The position numbers and the translations under genes are program-made. Positions 50,371-59,200 of a stretch of 64,000 nt of DNA are shown here, one piece after another (within the stretch, counting starts at the first letter, position 1; the number at the start of each line of letters is the position of its first letter). The notes beneath the pieces were generated by a model, which saw only the letters and a program-made list of their open reading frames with translations, was not told the origin of the DNA and made no database searches. The DNA comes from Muribaculum sp. (GTDB taxonomy: Bacteria > Bacteroidota > Bacteroidia > Bacteroidales > Muribaculaceae): positions 415,738 to 479,737 of the forward strand of contig JAMPAZ010000001.1 in assembly GCA_023666965.1 (NCBI GenBank), written 5' to 3'.

Positions 50371-51447
50371 TTAGAAGTGCAAATGATAGCATACAACAAT
50401 TACCATCAGCACTAAGTTTACGAGATTTATCGGAAGCAGATATTTCCACTCGAGACTTAGAAGCTGGTCGATGCGCAGACGGGGGAATGTCCATTTAAAC
50501 CAAATGATGACAAACGAGAGCACCACGGCCTTGCCAATAAACCAAATAGTCGACGGAATATAGTCCATAACGCTATTGAATGCATCCCAGCCGGGTATGT
50601 GCAACGGCATCCACCCTCCGAAGAATAGGAGCGAAGCCACGCCTGCCACGATAAACAGGTTAAGATACTCGGCGAGATAGAAGAATCCGAAGTGGATACC
50701 GGAATACTCGGTATGGTAGCCGGCGGTAAGCTCACTTTCGGCTTCGGGGAGGTCAAACGGGCCACGGTTGGTCTCGGCCGTACCGGCTATGATATAAATC
50801 AAGAACGCGATTATGGCGGGGATATGTCCGGCGGCGATAAACCATAGGTCTTTTTGGGCGTTAACGATGTCGGTCACGGACATTGACCCGGCAAAAGCCA
50901 CCATTGTAATCACGGAAAGTCCGAGCGACAATTCGTAGCTGACCATCTGTGCGCCTGAACGCAAAGCACCGATAAGGGTGAACTTGTTGTTACTTGACCA
51001 TCCGGCGAGCAATATACCGAGCACTCCGATCGACGAAACGGCAAGGAGGAAGAAGATGCCTATGTTAAAGTCGATGATTTGAATGCCGTTGCCCCAGGGA
51101 AGCACCGCGAAGCAGAGCATCGAAGCGATGATGACCAGATACGGAGCAAGCGCGAAGAGGAACTTGTCGATATGGTTAAGCGAAATAAGCTCTTTGATAA
51201 GAATCTTGAACATGTCGGCGAAACTCTGCAGCACACCCATCGGACCTACACGGTTCGGGCCGAGTCGGCATTGGAAAGCGGCGCAGACTTTACGCTCGAA
51301 ATAGATGTAGAACAGCGCCAATAGAGCGTAGGCCAACAGAAGGACCACGCCAATGAGGACGCATTCGATGACAACTGCCACCCAGGGGGCACACCATGTC
51401 AGAAGCCAGTTGTTGAGCCAGTCGGCTCCTTGTGATAAATCGTACAT
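50371..51447 (-). CDS. nuoH: Complex I membrane subunit H
   Basis: Subunit that forms the quinone chamber with NuoB and NuoD, 358 residues, eight to nine membrane segments. Typical motifs: [19 protein letters not shown] (with the first proton-path Glu/Arg group), [26 protein letters not shown] and [11 protein letters not shown]. Last of the first nuo block, directly before atpD. Confidence 0.97.
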   Translation of the reverse strand: MYDLSQGADWLNNWLLTWCAPWVAVVIECVLIGVVLLLAYALLALFYIYFERKVCAAFQCRLGPNRVGPMGVLQSFADMFKILIKELISLNHIDKFLFALAPYLVIIASMLCFAVLPWGNGIQIIDFNIGIFFLLAVSSIGVLGILLAGWSSNNKFTLIGALRSGAQMVSYELSLGLSVITMVAFAGSMSVTDIVNAQKDLWFIAAGHIPAIIAFLIYIIAGTAETNRGPFDLPEAESELTAGYHTEYSGIHFGFFYLAEYLNLFIVAGVASLLFFGGWMPLHIPGWDAFNSVMDYIPSTIWFIGKAVVLSFVIIWFKWTFPRLRIDQLLSLEWKYLLPINLVNLVLMVIVVCYHLHF

Positions 51448-51474
51448 ATCGGTCGTTATCGTTATGTTTATTTA

Positions 51475-53103
51475 TTATCGGTCAATATCGGGCACCACAT
51501 AGTCGAGCGTACCGCCGATTGTGATTAAGTCAGCGATTTTACCGCCTCGGGTGAGGTGGTCAACCACTCCGGCGAGATTCATGCACGGCGAGTTGAACTT
51601 AAGGCGCCACGGGGTGTTGCCTCCGTTGCTTTCGATGTAGACGCCGAATGCGCCACGGCTTGCCTCCACCTGCTGGAACCAGTGTCCGGCGGGAAGTTTG
51701 ATGATTTTTGGCACCTTCGCGCAGTAGTCGCCTTCGGGAATCTTGTCGATAAGCTGTTCGAGGATCTTCACCGACTGCTCTATCTCCTTTACGCGCACGA
51801 GGAAGCGGGCCATCGAATCGCCCTCTTCAAGCACTACCTCTTCAAAGTCAAGCTGGTCGTAGATTCCGTAAGGAGCGGCCTTTCGCACGTCACAGGCCCA
51901 ACCCGAAGCACGTCCGGCAGGACCGGTAACGGCATACGAGATAGCGTCTTCGCGGCTCAGCTTGCCGACTCCGACCATACGGTTGTGGGCAATGACGTTT
52001 CCGGTAAACACAGTGTTATATTCCTTGATAGCGGCCGGCATGATTTCAATCAGATGTTTGACATCCTTCACGAAGTCTTTGTCTAGGTCGTCCATCACAC
52101 CGCCGATGCAGTTATAGTTGAACGTCATACGTGCGCCGCATGTCTTCTCCATGATGTCCAGGATAGTTTCGCGCTCACGCAATGTGTAGAAGAGCATCGT
52201 GGTTGCGCCGAGGTCCATGCAGAACGTTCCCATGAACAGCAGGTGAGAAGATATACGCATCAACTCGTCCATAAGCACTCGGATTACCTGTGCGCGGGGA
52301 GGCACCTCGATGCCGAGAGCCTTTTCGATACATAGGCAGAGGCAATGGCGGTTTTGCTGTGCCGACAGGTAGTCAAGTCGGTCGGTAAAGTGGAGAGTTT
52401 GCGGATAACCGAGGCCTTCGCTCAGTTTTTCGATTCCACGGTGGATATATCCTAAATAGAGGTCGATTTTCTTGATTGTCTCTCCGTCGACAGCCGTGCG
52501 GAACCGCAATACGCCGTGCGTAGCGGGGTGCTGCGGGCCGATGTTTACGACGAAGTCTTCCGGAGCGAATATCACGACATCCTCCTTCGTTATCGAGCCG
52601 TCGGGGTTTTCGCGGTAAGTGACCGTGGTGTCCTCAACCTCTTCGTGGTCAAGGCGCACGGGATTCACTTCGGGCGAGGCATCGTAGTCTTTGCGAAGTG
52701 GATAACCTACCCAGTCGTTGCGCAGGAACAGACGGCGCATGTCGGGGTGGTTGATGAATATGATTCCGAAATAGTCGTAGACTTCACGCTCATACAGGTA
52801 GGCCACTGCCCAAAGGTCGGAGATGCTGTGCAGCATCGGCTCCTCGCGGTCGGTGGTGGACACTTTTACGGATATGTGGGTATTGTATTTGGTTGAAGTG
52901 AGGTAGTACATACATCCGAGCGACTCGGTCCAGTCCATGCCGACGATAGCCACGAGATAATCGAAGCCCAGCTCGTCGTCCTCCTTCAAAGTCTTAGCAA
53001 GACTATGCCATTTAGCATCGGGAATATTCACCAACAGCCACTCCCCCTCTTCAAATGTAGCCTCGGGAAACAGCTTGGTAATCTTTTCCTGAATGTTTGC
53101 CAT
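51475..53103 (-). CDS. nuoCD: Fused complex I subunits C and D
   Basis: A 542-residue fusion: NuoC domain (about 1-135, with HPDMRRLFLRNDW and GYPLRKDYD) joined to NuoD (about 150-542, NIGPQHPATHGVLRF ... LDYLSAQQNRH ... GATTMLFYTLRERE ... GVYIESNGGNTPWRLKF ... IGGTLDYVVPDIDR). NuoD binds quinone near the cluster N2. The fusion is common in Bacteroidota. Confidence 0.97.
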   Translation of the reverse strand: MANIQEKITKLFPEATFEEGEWLLVNIPDAKWHSLAKTLKEDDELGFDYLVAIVGMDWTESLGCMYYLTSTKYNTHISVKVSTTDREEPMLHSISDLWAVAYLYEREVYDYFGIIFINHPDMRRLFLRNDWVGYPLRKDYDASPEVNPVRLDHEEVEDTTVTYRENPDGSITKEDVVIFAPEDFVVNIGPQHPATHGVLRFRTAVDGETIKKIDLYLGYIHRGIEKLSEGLGYPQTLHFTDRLDYLSAQQNRHCLCLCIEKALGIEVPPRAQVIRVLMDELMRISSHLLFMGTFCMDLGATTMLFYTLRERETILDIMEKTCGARMTFNYNCIGGVMDDLDKDFVKDVKHLIEIMPAAIKEYNTVFTGNVIAHNRMVGVGKLSREDAISYAVTGPAGRASGWACDVRKAAPYGIYDQLDFEEVVLEEGDSMARFLVRVKEIEQSVKILEQLIDKIPEGDYCAKVPKIIKLPAGHWFQQVEASRGAFGVYIESNGGNTPWRLKFNSPCMNLAGVVDHLTRGGKIADLITIGGTLDYVVPDIDR

Positions 53104-53157
53104 AAGTGTGATATTGTTGGATTATTTTAAATTCTGGTTAACACTCTCACTTCACGC

Positions 53158-53760
53158 CTACTTGTTCTCGAGGGGATGTTCTTCAAGAAATTTGTTGACT
53201 TTCTCCTGTCGGTTGACACCGCCGAAGAATTTCTCCACTTTGATTTTTCTTGAGAGCTGCATGATGCCGTAGATCATGGCCTCAGGACGCGGAGGGCAAC
53301 CCGGCACATATACGTCGACGGGGATAATGTCCTCGACACCCTTCACTACGTGGTAGGAGTTCTTGAACGGGCCGCCCGAGATGGCACATCCGCCACAGGC
53401 AATCACATATTTAGGTTCGGCGAGCTGGTCGTAAAGACGACGCACGACGGGAGCCATGCGGTGAACGATCGTGCCGGCAACCATCATAAAGTCGGCTTGA
53501 CGTGGGGAGGCACGTGCCACTTCCCAGCCAAAACGCGCCATATCGTAGCGCGCCGCTCCAAGCGCGATAAATTCAATACCGCAACAACTGGTGGCGAAAG
53601 TGAGCGGCCAGAGCGAGTTGGAACGCCCCCAGTTGATAAGTTTGTCAAAGGTGCCGACTACGACATTCACGCCGTTGTCTTTCAGCTCCTTGACAAGATG
53701 TTCGATATACTCATTGTCTTTCCAGTCGGAATAGGGCATACCCTTTGTCGTTACTTCCAT
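53158..53760 (-). CDS. nuoB: Complex I iron-sulfur subunit B
   Basis: Holds the N2 [4Fe-4S] cluster that reduces quinone. Cysteine ligands appear in [20 protein letters not shown] and PGCPPRPEA. The start at 53760 gives 200 residues and overlaps the end of nuoA by 10 bases; the longer frame from 53871 would place unrelated His-rich residues ahead of the conserved part. Confidence 0.95.
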   Translation of the reverse strand: MEVTTKGMPYSDWKDNEYIEHLVKELKDNGVNVVVGTFDKLINWGRSNSLWPLTFATSCCGIEFIALGAARYDMARFGWEVARASPRQADFMMVAGTIVHRMAPVVRRLYDQLAEPKYVIACGGCAISGGPFKNSYHVVKGVEDIIPVDVYVPGCPPRPEAMIYGIMQLSRKIKVEKFFGGVNRQEKVNKFLEEHPLENK

Positions 53761-54125
53761 TCGAGCGCTCCTTTCCGCCAGGCATATACCAGACCCAGCA
53801 CTAAAATTCCGAAAAACAGGGCGATACAGAGCAGTCCGCTCGTGCCCATGGTGCGCATGTTGACAGCCCATGGATAGAGGAACACTGTTTCGACGTCAAA
53901 CATGAGGAAGAGGATGGCATAAAGGTAGTAGCCTACCTTGAACTGAGCCATGCTCTCGCCTCGCGTCGGGATACCGCACTCGTAAGCTTCACCTTTTTGC
54001 GCATTGTAAGACTTCGGGGAGATAAGCCCGGCCATGACAAGCGCCAATGCCACAAGAGCCACACCGGTAAGCGCAGCCACCACGGCAAGGGTAGAATTCT
54101 GAATACCAAATACTAATGATACCAT
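53751..54125 (-). CDS. nuoA: Complex I membrane subunit A
   Basis: A 124-residue, three-helix subunit with the conserved [27 protein letters not shown] loop and [13 protein letters not shown] segment. First gene of the long respiratory operon. Confidence 0.95.
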   Translation of the reverse strand: MVSLVFGIQNSTLAVVAALTGVALVALALVMAGLISPKSYNAQKGEAYECGIPTRGESMAQFKVGYYLYAILFLMFDVETVFLYPWAVNMRTMGTSGLLCIALFFGILVLGLVYAWRKGALEWK

Positions 54126-54478
54126 ATCTTATTCTAATATATTCTCAATGTCAAAAAACATCATTTAACACACCTGTATAGATGTTTTTAACTCTTCGCG
54201 CCCGAAACAACGGCATATCAGACGGTCAATTCCGGCATCGGCACTTTCCGTAGCCCGTGTCAGTCATGGCTTGATACGCTGTATTTCTTACGAAGTTAGC
54301 CCATGATTTACAGATAGTTACAAAATACATTTAAGCAATTTTGTAATTTTGCAATAAATCTTTTGCAAAGATAACAATTTTTTTGAAACCGCATGGCGTA
54401 TAACCCCGATAAATACAGACTGTAGGATAAACGGGCATCAGACGGGGCATCACTGAATCTTCTCAAAATTGCACAATC
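54126..54478 (-). promoter_or_regulatory. nuoA: Leader and promoter region of the nuo-atp operon
   Basis: A -7 box TATCTTTG lies on the minus strand at 54373-54366, without a clear -33 TTTG. It would give a leader of about 235 bases before nuoA. I see no known riboswitch pattern in the leader and no gene in this stretch. From about 54420 on, the sequence merges into the repeat region. Confidence 0.4.
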
Positions 54479-54581
54479 GTTACTCCACGTTGGCGGTTAC
54501 GAGGATGAACGAATCTGAAAGATTCGCAAATCGTTAATCCACGTTGGTTGATTACGAGAATGAACGAATCTGAAAGATTCG
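54479..54581. repeat. Tandem pair of ~54-base units with mini-hairpins
   Basis: Two adjacent copies of a unit that begins CGTTA.TCCACGTTGG, continues as GA.GAACGAATCTGAAAGATTCG and ends there (about 54479-54526 and 54532-54581). Each carries the same 15-base hairpin GAATCTGAAAGATTC (54511-54525, 54566-54580), which is one form of the mini-hairpin found at the outer side of the neighbouring palindromes. Confidence 0.75.
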
Positions 54582-54780
54582 TCAGTTTGTGTAGCCGGGT
54601 AAAGCGGTCGTCAGACCGATTTGCCCGGTCCAAATTTGAACGGCAGAAAAATCTGAAAAGATTTTTTTCTGGTCGTCAAGATGTTAAATCTTTGCAGATT
54701 TAATTTCGGCTCTACAATATACCGGTCATTGTCGCTTCGCGCCAATACCCGGCTACACAAATTTAGCATCTTTCAGATGC
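54566..54780. repeat. First inverted pair of REP-like elements (BIME-like)
   Basis: Order on the plus strand: outer mini-hairpin (54566-54580), GTAG foot (54591-54594), palindrome with 15-base arms CCGGGTAAAGCGGTC / GACCGATTTGCCCGG and GTCA loop (54595-54628), inner hairpin AAATCT-GAAA-AGATTT (54649-54664), inner hairpin AAATCT-TTGC-AGATTT (54686-54701), then on the minus strand a second-type palindrome (54722-54752) with its own GTAG foot (54756-54753), and an outer mini-hairpin GCATCTTTCAGATGC (54766-54780). The two halves are mirror images in layout but carry different palindromes. Confidence 0.85.
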
Positions 54781-54831
54781 GATATTTACATTTTGACACA
54801 AGTTTTTTGCACCATCGCACATCGGCCAACT

Positions 54832-55088
54832 GCTGAAAGAAGAAAAATTGGCGGATAGCATCACGTCATTCCCGGACGGCTTCTGAAACTTAGAAATTGA
54901 CGGATAGCATCGCGACACTCTCGGACGACTTCTGAAACTTAGAAATCTACGGATTAGACCGCACCATTCTCGGACGACTTCTGAAACTTAGAAATCTACG
55001 GATTAGACCGCACCATTCTCGGACGACTTCTGAAACTTAAAAATTGGCGTATTAGACCGCACTATTCCCGGACGGCTTCTGAAAGAAG
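54832..55088. repeat. Minisatellite: five 49-base units plus a partial sixth
   Basis: Head-to-tail units at 54832-54880, 54881-54929, 54930-54978, 54979-55027 and 55028-55076, with a partial unit at 55077-55088. Units three and four are identical; the others differ at several bases. Each starts TTCTGAAACTTAGAAA or a variant and ends CGGACGAC or CGGACGGC. The partial unit forms the left flank of the palindrome at 55100. No coding frame runs through it. Variation between units points to expansion by recombination or slippage. Confidence 0.9.
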
Positions 55089-55099
55089 CGCAAAATTGT

Positions 55100-55175
55100 G
55101 TAGCCGGGTAAAGCGGTCGTCAGACCGATTTGCCCGGTTTTAGATTGGTGAATACACTTAATCTGCAAAGATTTA
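55100..55175 (+). repeat. REP-like element on the 3' side of the transposase gene
   Basis: GTAG foot (55100-55103) plus the same palindrome as at 54591: bases 55100-55138 are identical to 54591-54629. Inner hairpin AATCT-GCAA-AGATT at 55160-55173. It ends 26 bases from the transposase stop codon. Confidence 0.88.
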
Positions 55176-55200
55176 ATAATTAATCATTAATGTCAAGAAT

Positions 55201-55641
55201 CTATTTAGGAAAGTACGGTTCATCAGGTGAAACTCCATTCTCCAACAACCAATTGCGGTATTCATCCCGAAAAGAAATCTTTTTATGATGTTCTTTCTGA
55301 TTCAAAATATATCGCTTGATTTGCGGTAAATTTTCATAGCTACAAGTGAATGCGCCATATCCTTCTTGCCAACCGGGCCAACCTTCTATTACAGCAACGG
55401 CACTGGCGCTTGATTCACGCTTAACGGCCTGTGCAAATTTACTGACAGCAATCGTTGCAGGAATGCCGATTAGTATATGCACATGATCCGGCATACCTCC
55501 AATTCGGATAACCTCGCCGTTGTATTTCCGCATCACATTATATAATATTATATATAAATCGCGTTCAACGTTTGGCCCAATAACAGTTTGCCTATCTTTG
55601 GGAGAGAACACAATATGGTAATATAGTTTTGTAAAACTCAT
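55201..55641 (-). CDS. HUH/Y1 transposase, probable REP-associated tyrosine transposase (RAYT)
   Basis: A 146-residue single-domain protein of the IS200/IS605 TnpA superfamily. The metal-binding HUH motif is H53-V-H55 in PDHVHILIG and the nucleophile is most likely Y111 in IKRYILNQKEHH. Such enzymes nick and join single-stranded DNA next to hairpins. Start at 55641 because the frame upstream to 55734 runs into the flanking palindrome and has no domain content. It is a lone gene: no TnpB or other partner is encoded nearby. It is bracketed by identical GTAG-footed palindromes in inverted orientation (55100-55138 and 55726-55764), the arrangement of REP-associated transposases rather than of a simple IS200 copy. 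An ordinary IS200-like element cannot be fully ruled out. Confidence 0.85.
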   Translation of the reverse strand: MSFTKLYYHIVFSPKDRQTVIGPNVERDLYIILYNVMRKYNGEVIRIGGMPDHVHILIGIPATIAVSKFAQAVKRESSASAVAVIEGWPGWQEGYGAFTCSYENLPQIKRYILNQKEHHKKISFRDEYRNWLLENGVSPDEPYFPK

Positions 55642-55646
55642 GATTG

Positions 55647-55654
55647 CAAATATA
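55647..55654 (-). promoter_or_regulatory. -7-like box immediately before the transposase start
   Basis: Minus-strand TATATTTG (55654-55647) fits TAnnTTTG but ends only five bases before the ATG at 55641, so a transcript would begin at or beside the start codon. No -33 TTTG is seen. If real, the message would be nearly leaderless. Confidence 0.3.
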
Positions 55655-55690
55655 CGCAATTTATTTTGGTATATTAATATGTCTATCGAA

Positions 55691-55789
55691 AAATCTTTGC
55701 AGATTATTTCATTGTTCGGACATGAACCGGGCAAATCGGTCTGACGACCGCTTTACCCGGCTACACATTTTTCCGAATCCTTCAGATTA
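55691..55789 (-). repeat. REP-like element on the 5' side of the transposase gene
   Basis: Mirror of the element at 55100: inner hairpin AAATCT-TTGC-AGATT (55691-55705), palindrome 55726-55764 that is the exact reverse complement of 55100-55138, GTAG foot read from 55764, then an imperfect outer mini-hairpin GAATCCTTCAGATT (55775-55788). Confidence 0.88.
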
Positions 55790-55824
55790 GTCAACAGGAC
55801 ATCAACCACATGGAGATACAGTTT

Positions 55825-55893
55825 GCAAATCTTTCAGAAGGGCATCAGGGCGTGAATCATTCGGCTACACAGTTTTGCGAATCTTTCAGATTC
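55825..55893. repeat. Truncated REP remnants
   Basis: CAAATCTTTCAGAAG (around 55826-55840) is a decayed outer mini-hairpin. At 55860-55893 a CGGCTACACAGTTTTGC stretch, equal to the end of a palindrome plus its foot and spacer, is followed by a perfect GAATCTTTCAGATTC hairpin (55879-55893) with no palindrome before it. These look like deletion products of full elements. Confidence 0.6.
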
Positions 55894-55948
55894 ATCATCT
55901 CAGCATATTTGGGGACAAAAAAAGACGGTATGTCAAAATGCAATTGTC

Positions 55949-56166
55949 GCATCTGAAAGATGCACAAAATTGATTAGCCGGGGATTGGCGCAACGCGCCT
56001 ATCTCCGGTTTATGTTTGAAACAGCAATAAAATCTGGAAAGATTTAACAAATTATTAATCAACCATAAATCTTTGCAGATTTCGCGTATTACTCTAATAT
56101 AAAACCGGGCAAATCGGTCTAACGACCGCTTTGCCCGGCTACACAAGTTTAGCATCTTTCAGATGC
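55949..56166. repeat. Third inverted pair of REP-like elements
   Basis: Outer hairpin GCATCTGAAAGATGC (55949-55963); second-type palindrome with arms CCGGGGATTGGCGC / GCGCCTATCTCCGG (55978-56008) and foot TTAG; inner hairpin AAATCT-GGAA-AGATTT (56030-56045); inner hairpin AAATCT-TTGC-AGATTT (56067-56082); first-type palindrome on the minus strand (56104-56142) with GTAG foot; outer hairpin GCATCTTTCAGATGC (56152-56166). It ends 37 bases past the stop codon of the large secreted protein, so it lies in the 3' part of that transcript. Bases 55971-56083 recur at 63853-63965 with two differences in 113. Confidence 0.9.
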
Positions 56167-56202
56167 ACTAATTACATTTTAACACACATTAATCAGTGCC
56201 GA

Positions 56203-59200
56203 TTACTTAACGAGGACTTTGGCTACCTTGTCACCGGCCTTCACTACGTAAACGCCAGCGGCAACGTTAACAACAGTCTTGGCCTGGCCGGCAGCGGCGT
56301 AAACCACCTTGCCGTCAACGGCAACTACGCTAACTTCGAGACCCTCAGCACCGGTAACGATGATCTGGCCAACTTCGGCTACAATCTCAACACCTGCTAC
56401 AACCTGGTCAAGACCGGTAGTAGAGATGAGGAGCTTTTCAGAAGCCTTAGATTCACCTTCAGCGTAAACAGCTGTTACGGCATACTCATTGTTTTGAGCG
56501 GTAGCTGTAGCGTCGAGGAATTCGGGTTCTTCAACAGGCTCGTCGTTAAGCTTAACACCGTTGCGGTAAACGTTGTAGCCAACTACAGAGAGCTTCGAGA
56601 AGTCCATACCTGTTTCGTAAGTAACGTCGTCGAGCATCAGCATCCATGAGCTTGTGGCGCATGAGCGGATAGCGAAGTACTTAGCACCGGCAGGCAGAGC
56701 GGCAGTATAGAGTGTCCAGTCACCAGGAACAGTACCACCTACGCCCTCAACCTGAACGAAGTCGGCAGGAACGAGCGAACCGGTAGAGTAGTAAACCTCG
56801 ATCTTTTCGGGATAATCAGCAGAGTAGCTCTTAGCGTAGAACGACACGGTCTGAGCGTCGCCAGTCAATGCGGGCGAGATAGCCCAGTCGTCAGTCTGAC
56901 CGTCATCATAACGGAACATTGCTGCAAGATACTTAGTACCGGAGTGAGCGGCAAATGTATCGGCGAAGTTTGTAGCATCGAATACGAAGAACGAAACAAG
57001 TGACTCAAGTTCAGCACCAGGAATTTCCATATTTTGGAATCCACCTATTGGAGACTGGTCAACGTCAACGAATGTCCAACCGGCAAATTCGTGATCACCG
57101 GCTACACCTGATTCGAAGTCTTCAATCTTAGTCTCGGTGTTGTTGCCTGTCAAGTCAGGTTCACCCCAAGTAAGCTGAACGCCTTCCGGAACCACTTCAC
57201 CTTCGAGGTCGGTAGGAGCAGGATAGATAGATACCTTAGGAGTAACGGTCACTACGTCAGAAGTGTTGTTAGCAGTGTTAACATCACCGTCATAAACCAC
57301 TACAGCAGAGAATTCGATAGGATCTTCGTCAACAGCAGAGAATGAATAAGGAATAGTGAAGGTCTTGGCAGAATTGAATGCAAGAGCTTCTTCTTCTATA
57401 GTCTTAACCACTACATTGTTAGCCTTAACTTTAACAGTGTAAGCGCCGGCTGCCACGTCGGCAATGTTCTTGACGGTGACGTTTACATTGAATTCCTTAG
57501 CGGGAGCGATAGTCGCAGGAGCATCAACAGATACAGCAAGGTCCTTCTCTACGGGGTTAGCAACCTTGAAGGCATCGAACATAATGTTGGTATACTTTTC
57601 AATAATACCGGTAACCTTAATTACAATCTCCTTACCCTTGTAAGCAGAGAGGTCAACAAGAACCTTGTTCCACTCACCTGCGACACCTGTTTCGCACACA
57701 TAGTTCTCATCAACCAACTGATAGTCGGCATCGTCAGAGAGATCGTCGACATAAACCTGATAGATGTTGATGTCGTCGTCAGCAATGTTGTAAGTATAGA
57801 ATGAGAACATCGGCTCAGTAAGGTTAGCAAGAGAAATCTTACCAAGAATCAACGAAGCGGTAGATTCAAGATATTTACCCTGCATAACAATGAAGCCATT
57901 GTCAAGGTCGTAAGAAGCAAGGTCGCTGAACTGGCTGTCGCTACAGATAGCCCAACCACCCTGGTTAGCAACATCTGTGATAATGCCGAGACAGCTTACG
58001 GAAGGACCTGCGAATGATTCGAAGAAGTCAACGTAAGGCTTACCCATGATGCCTTGAACGAGGTCGCCCTCGCCTTCACCACGAGTTGAGTTAGCGAATA
58101 CGCCCACAGAAATCCAATCCTGTTCACCATTAACGAGTCCTTCGTAAGTGTAGGTCGGTTCTGTCAAGCCGGTGGCGAGAACCACGTTGTTCTGAAGGTC
58201 ACGAACAGTGTAAGTAGCGTTGATGTTAGCGCCACGAACATCCTTAGTAACAGGATCCCAAGTCACCTTAATCTCGTTCTCGTTAGAGGTGGCCGACAAC
58301 TTAATGTTAGCCGGAACTTCCGGATAGTCGATACCAATCCACTCAGAAGCGGAAACGGGATCGCCAGCACCGTTGGCATTGTAAGCCACAACGGTAAAGT
58401 TATACATACCATCTTGTTCTACAACAGCGGGGCAAGTAATCTTAGTTCCTACGAGAGGACGAGCGTTGAATATAACCTCACCGTCCATCAACACGTCAAT
58501 CTTAGTAAGCTCTGTAATATCCTTACCTGAGAGCAGCTTAGACGGAGTAACGAATGAGATATTTGCATAGAGGTCGCCATTAGGAGCAGGTTCGATAGTC
58601 AAATCAGAAACAGCTGCAGGAATGTCGGCATTGCCGGGACCAGAAACAGAGATGTTGTCAACATACAGATAGTATTCATTCTTATCTGAAATGCCATGGA
58701 AACCGATATTCAAATATCCGTTAGCCTGCGGAACATATCTAACCTTCAAGTGAGTCTTAGAAGTACCCTTAATATCAGTCGGTTCGAGAAGTACAGTTGT
58801 CATATCAGCGACACTATTACCGGCACCAATCATAACTTCAATACGTTCAGGATATGAGGCGCTGTGGGCACGTGCGTCAAACTCAATTTCGTAGAGTTTA
58901 TTAGCCTCGAATTTGAGAGGAGCCGTAATCAACCAGTCATCCATTGCAAGCGTACCGTTGTACTGCACACGAACCTCACCGGTAGAATAATACGACCAAG
59001 TGCGACCATCTTCGTTAGCATCAACAACAGTAAATGAAGCGAGATCATCGGCGCTGTCGAATGTGCAAGACCAAGGAGTCGGGAAGCCCTGACCGAGGGT
59101 AACGATGTTAGACTTACCAGCGGCAGATTTCTTCTCACCATTGTGAGCAACTACGGTATAGTAGTACATTGTGAGGATTTCGGTCTCCTCGATTTCCTGA

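Noticed and set aside
53761-53871. Longer N-terminus for NuoB
   Set aside because: The extra residues are read from the nuoA coding region in another frame and do not resemble NuoB.
54832-55088. Regularly spaced repeats that could be taken for a CRISPR array
   Set aside because: The 49-base units are head to tail with no unique spacers, and there are no cas genes.
55895-56155. Two near-identical minus-strand open frames (also at 63735-63977) sharing a KHKPEIGALRQSPANQF stretch
   Set aside because: They are read straight through the duplicated palindrome unit and the flanking hairpins; the similarity is due to the repeat, not to a gene.
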